Assembly (NCBI RefSeq): GCF_027213715.1
Contig: NZ_JAPWGM010000002.1
Location: 558,001 to 622,000, forward strand
Length of the DNA stretch: 64,000 nt
DNA from: Pedobacter punctiformis
Lineage (GTDB): Bacteria > Bacteroidota > Bacteroidia > Sphingobacteriales > Sphingobacteriaceae
Direction of reading: 5' to 3'
Each line of letters starts with the position of its first letter. Positions within the stretch are counted from its first letter, which is position 1. Position numbers and translations under genes: made by a program. The notes beneath the pieces were generated by a model. The model did no database searches. It was not told where the DNA came from and saw nothing but the letters and a program-made list of their open reading frames with translations. This document shows positions 62,159-64,000 of this stretch, in pieces.

Positions 62159-62347
62159 TTATGCAGGTTCAATGCCATTTGCAACCAATCCGGTTTGGCT
62201 CATTTCAATTACAAAATAGATATCCATACCAATCCAAACCTGATTTTTATAATTTTCTAATGAAAAAGTGATTTCCTGTTCATTTTCATCAGTAATCACA
62301 CCACTCCTGTCCTCATCAATAAAAGTGATTGTACCTTTCCTAATCAT
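62159..62347 (-). CDS. Divergent cold-shock-like protein (62 aa)
   Basis: The protein starts MIRKGTITFIDEDRSGVITD and continues EITFSLENYKNQVWIGMDIY, VIEMSQTGLVANGI. The spacing is like a cold-shock OB fold, but the aromatic RNP1 (KGFGFI) and RNP2 (VFVH) motifs are replaced by DRSGVI and ITFSLE. It is unlike the CspA at 42.3 kb. It could be a nucleic-acid-binding relative or a new small beta-barrel. Confidence 0.55.
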   Translation of the reverse strand: MIRKGTITFIDEDRSGVITDENEQEITFSLENYKNQVWIGMDIYFVIEMSQTGLVANGIEPA

Positions 62348-62816
62348 ATACTTTACATTTAGGATTAATTTTATCAGATATTTTCATAAGCTCTTTTATA
62401 AAAAGCTAATTGTGTGTATTCAATAACTGTTCCATGTTTATAAAATAGTTATTCTTTAACTTTTCAATACAAAACCAGGTTCTAAAATTGAAATATGAAA
62501 AATATAGGTTGCTATAATTTCACGTAAGCGAATCATTTAATATCGCTTAATCATCTGTTGCAAAGCTAAAACCACGAAAATAAGCGAGATTGGAATACGT
62601 CACTTTTGAAGTATTTAAGCTTAAAAATTTGTGAGGATTGTAGTGCCTCCCTTACCCGCATCCTATTTCAATGCGGGTAAACAGGGCTTTATTTATTAAC
62701 CAAATATATGCAGGACTAAAGCTTGGTCTGATATGAAACAAATATATACTATTTAGATTAATTCCAAATAATAATTTCATTCTTTTTATCAACATTTGAT
62801 TAGTAATAATAAAGCC
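62348..62816. other. Gene-free AT-rich stretch with one strong hairpin
   Basis: About 470 bases without a convincing ORF. The one clear structure is the hairpin at 62652-62680. No tRNA or insertion-sequence signature is visible. Confidence 0.5.
62652..62680. repeat. 10-base inverted repeat (hairpin)
   Basis: TTACCCGCAT (62652-62661) and ATGCGGGTAA (62671-62680) pair perfectly over a 9-base loop. No T-run follows on either strand, so it is not a standard terminator. It may be an operator, an RNA element or a remnant end of a mobile unit. Confidence 0.5.
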
Positions 62817-63461
62817 TTAATTTTCAGCGTAGGCTGAAGAATCTTTAAACAGCTTCCGGCCTTTTGACCTGATTCTGCTTAAAGTTTCCATTCGAATACC
62901 TAAATAAGAAGCAATACATTTTAATGGCAACCGGTTGATCATAATTCCAGAAAGTTTAATAAAACGCTGATAACGTTGTTCTGCAGATGGAATACGGGCT
63001 AATATGGCCGATTCTCTGGTTCGTTCATACTGAGCAGAAAGAATGTTTAAACCCAATTCCTTAGTCTCTGCAAATTTCTGATATAAATCATTAATCAGGG
63101 TATAAGGAATGGCAAGAAGTTGCGTGGTTTCAAGGGCCTGCATAATTTCCGGATCGTCCAGATTTTTACCTGTTTCATCTAATCTCCCGATCAGTTGTCC
63201 CTCTTTAGCAAGCCAGGTTGTGATATCCCGACCTTCTTCTTTAATAAAGCCACGAGCAATTCCTTTAATAATAAAATAAACACTGGGCTCCTGTGTTGCA
63301 TCTGAAGCAATAAATTTATTCTTCTTGAAAGATACTGGATAACAACGCTTGATAATTTCGTCACCAATTTCCTTAGGGATTCTGGTCATGGCGTTTAAAA
63401 AATCTATAAAGATTCCCGCTTCAAAAGTTGGATTTTTTAATCTGGACATAGGGATGAACAT
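62817..63461 (-). CDS. Crp/Fnr-family transcriptional regulator (paralogue 4)
   Basis: A 214-residue protein, again beta-roll (YPVSFKKNKFIASDATQEPS) plus HTH (LPLKCIASYLGIRMETLSRI) and a longer C-terminal tail RSKGRKLFKDSSAYAEN. A Met at residue 5 is an alternative start. It is the most diverged of the four paralogues by tail length. Confidence 0.85.
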   Translation of the reverse strand: MFIPMSRLKNPTFEAGIFIDFLNAMTRIPKEIGDEIIKRCYPVSFKKNKFIASDATQEPSVYFIIKGIARGFIKEEGRDITTWLAKEGQLIGRLDETGKNLDDPEIMQALETTQLLAIPYTLINDLYQKFAETKELGLNILSAQYERTRESAILARIPSAEQRYQRFIKLSGIMINRLPLKCIASYLGIRMETLSRIRSKGRKLFKDSSAYAEN

Positions 63462-63707
63462 TTAGTTATCTATGTTAATCCAACATTTAAGCCAAAGGAT
63501 AATCTAATTTAAGAGATCCGAATAGCGATTTCTCGTTAAATAGTTCTATTTATATTTTTGATAAACATTTATGAGTCTCTAAAAATTTGATGTTTATCAA
63601 TTTATTCCTGTAAGTGATACTTTTCAAAGCCCTTAAAAATCCCCACTGGCAAATATTTACCCGACTTGGGGAAATATTACACAGCACTCTACAAATTCCA
63701 CAATTCG

Positions 63708-64000
63708 TTAAGAATTTATAAGCACTATAAATTCATGATTAAATCCAGCATCGCAAACCCTAAAAGTAACCTGCCATTTATCTTTAACTAAATTGTCAAT
63801 ATAATTTTTAAAAGCCTTTTCAAAGCGATCGAAATTAATTTTAGGTTTGGTTACAACCAAATAAAAATCATCCGAAGTAGCCAAAACTTCTTCTACATAT
63901 TTTACCCAATGCATTTTAATTTCGTTTGGTAATTTCTGATAGTTTTGATTGTTTATAAATTGTCCAATATTTAGTAAAAGTTCAGTTTCTAAGTTTTCTC
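63708..64000 (-). CDS. Hypothetical protein, N-terminus beyond the window
   Basis: The reading frame has no stop from 63708 up to the right edge, so the Met at 63914 is internal and the gene continues past 64000. The visible 97 residues read ENLETELLLNIGQFINNQNY..., then KMHWVKYVEEVLATSDDFYL and NHEFIVLINS at the C-terminus. The sequence is protein-like but I know no family. Confidence 0.6.
   Translation of the reverse strand, partial: ENLETELLLNIGQFINNQNYQKLPNEIKMHWVKYVEEVLATSDDFYLVVTKPKINFDRFEKAFKNYIDNLVKDKWQVTFRVCDAGFNHEFIVLINS

Noticed and set aside
1-64000. tRNA, rRNA, CRISPR arrays, transposases, phage genes
   Set aside because: No cloverleaf, ribosomal segment, spacer-repeat pattern or transposase or integrase motif was recognised in any strand, though small or degenerate elements could be missed by eye.

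Overview
The window reads as a chromosomal segment of a Bacteroidota bacterium, most likely a Pedobacter-like member of the Sphingobacteriaceae. The evidence is indirect: AT-rich intergenic DNA, promoter boxes of the Bacteroidota type TAnnTTTG, few Shine-Dalgarno sites, and lineage-typical families (DUF4296, TIGR02757, DUF6766, DUF4260, FadL-like porins, Crp/Fnr-like regulators with a short C-terminal HTH). I see no rRNA, tRNA, CRISPR array, insertion sequence or phage gene. Most of the window is ordinary housekeeping DNA.

Layout. 1-8 kb: the 5' end of a 7TM-HD phosphohydrolase, an SPFH/PH-like/Arc-like trio, a thiolase, and two POT peptide transporters in tandem. 8-14.3 kb: a GT2 glycosyltransferase, two small genes, and a dinB-dnaE mutagenesis pair whose promoter is overlapped by a perfect inverted repeat. 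14.3-17.8 kb: small stress-type genes (DUF6766, a hydrophilic protein, an SDR-tail micro-ORF), a LuxR-type response regulator and a Crp/Fnr-like regulator. 17.9-29.9 kb: TIGR02757, a trans-sulfuration enzyme, proS, envelope proteins, ubiD and dps. 30-38.5 kb: LysM protein plus uridine kinase, a CoA-transferase operon containing a DUF4260 gene, a Cys-rich micro-protein, a GSDH-like dehydrogenase and mutS2. 38.5-43.3 kb: YggS, GNAT, aspartate kinase, a methyltransferase, CspA and a 1-Cys peroxiredoxin.

43.4-46.7 kb is the most interesting part. An ECF-type sigma factor gene is followed by a membrane protein that joins an anti-sigma-like cytoplasmic domain to a trypsin/HtrA-like protease. Divergently there are four tandem, near-identical 73-75 aa Thr/Lys-rich lipoprotein genes, each with its own terminator. 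All four lipoprotein genes, and the sigma gene twice, carry the same bipartite motif GGGTTACC-N13-GGTATTAA with constant spacing. This looks like a self-contained, autoregulated envelope-stress regulon.

46.7-64 kb: purB, an Nfu-type Fe-S protein, an IMPase, lgt, mtaB, ubiX (with a candidate small RNA or attenuator just upstream), three more Crp/Fnr-like paralogues, galM, an aldo/keto reductase, ligD, and a loose group of small accessory genes. That group includes a decayed aldo/keto reductase fragment and a divergent cold-shock-like protein. The last gene runs off the window.

Co-operation visible in the window: UbiX makes the prenylated flavin that UbiD needs; Lgt acylates the many predicted lipoproteins, including the four in the sigma cluster; DinB and DnaE form a translesion module; MutS2 and LigD are further DNA-maintenance genes. 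All functions are inferred from reading the sequence; no database search was run.
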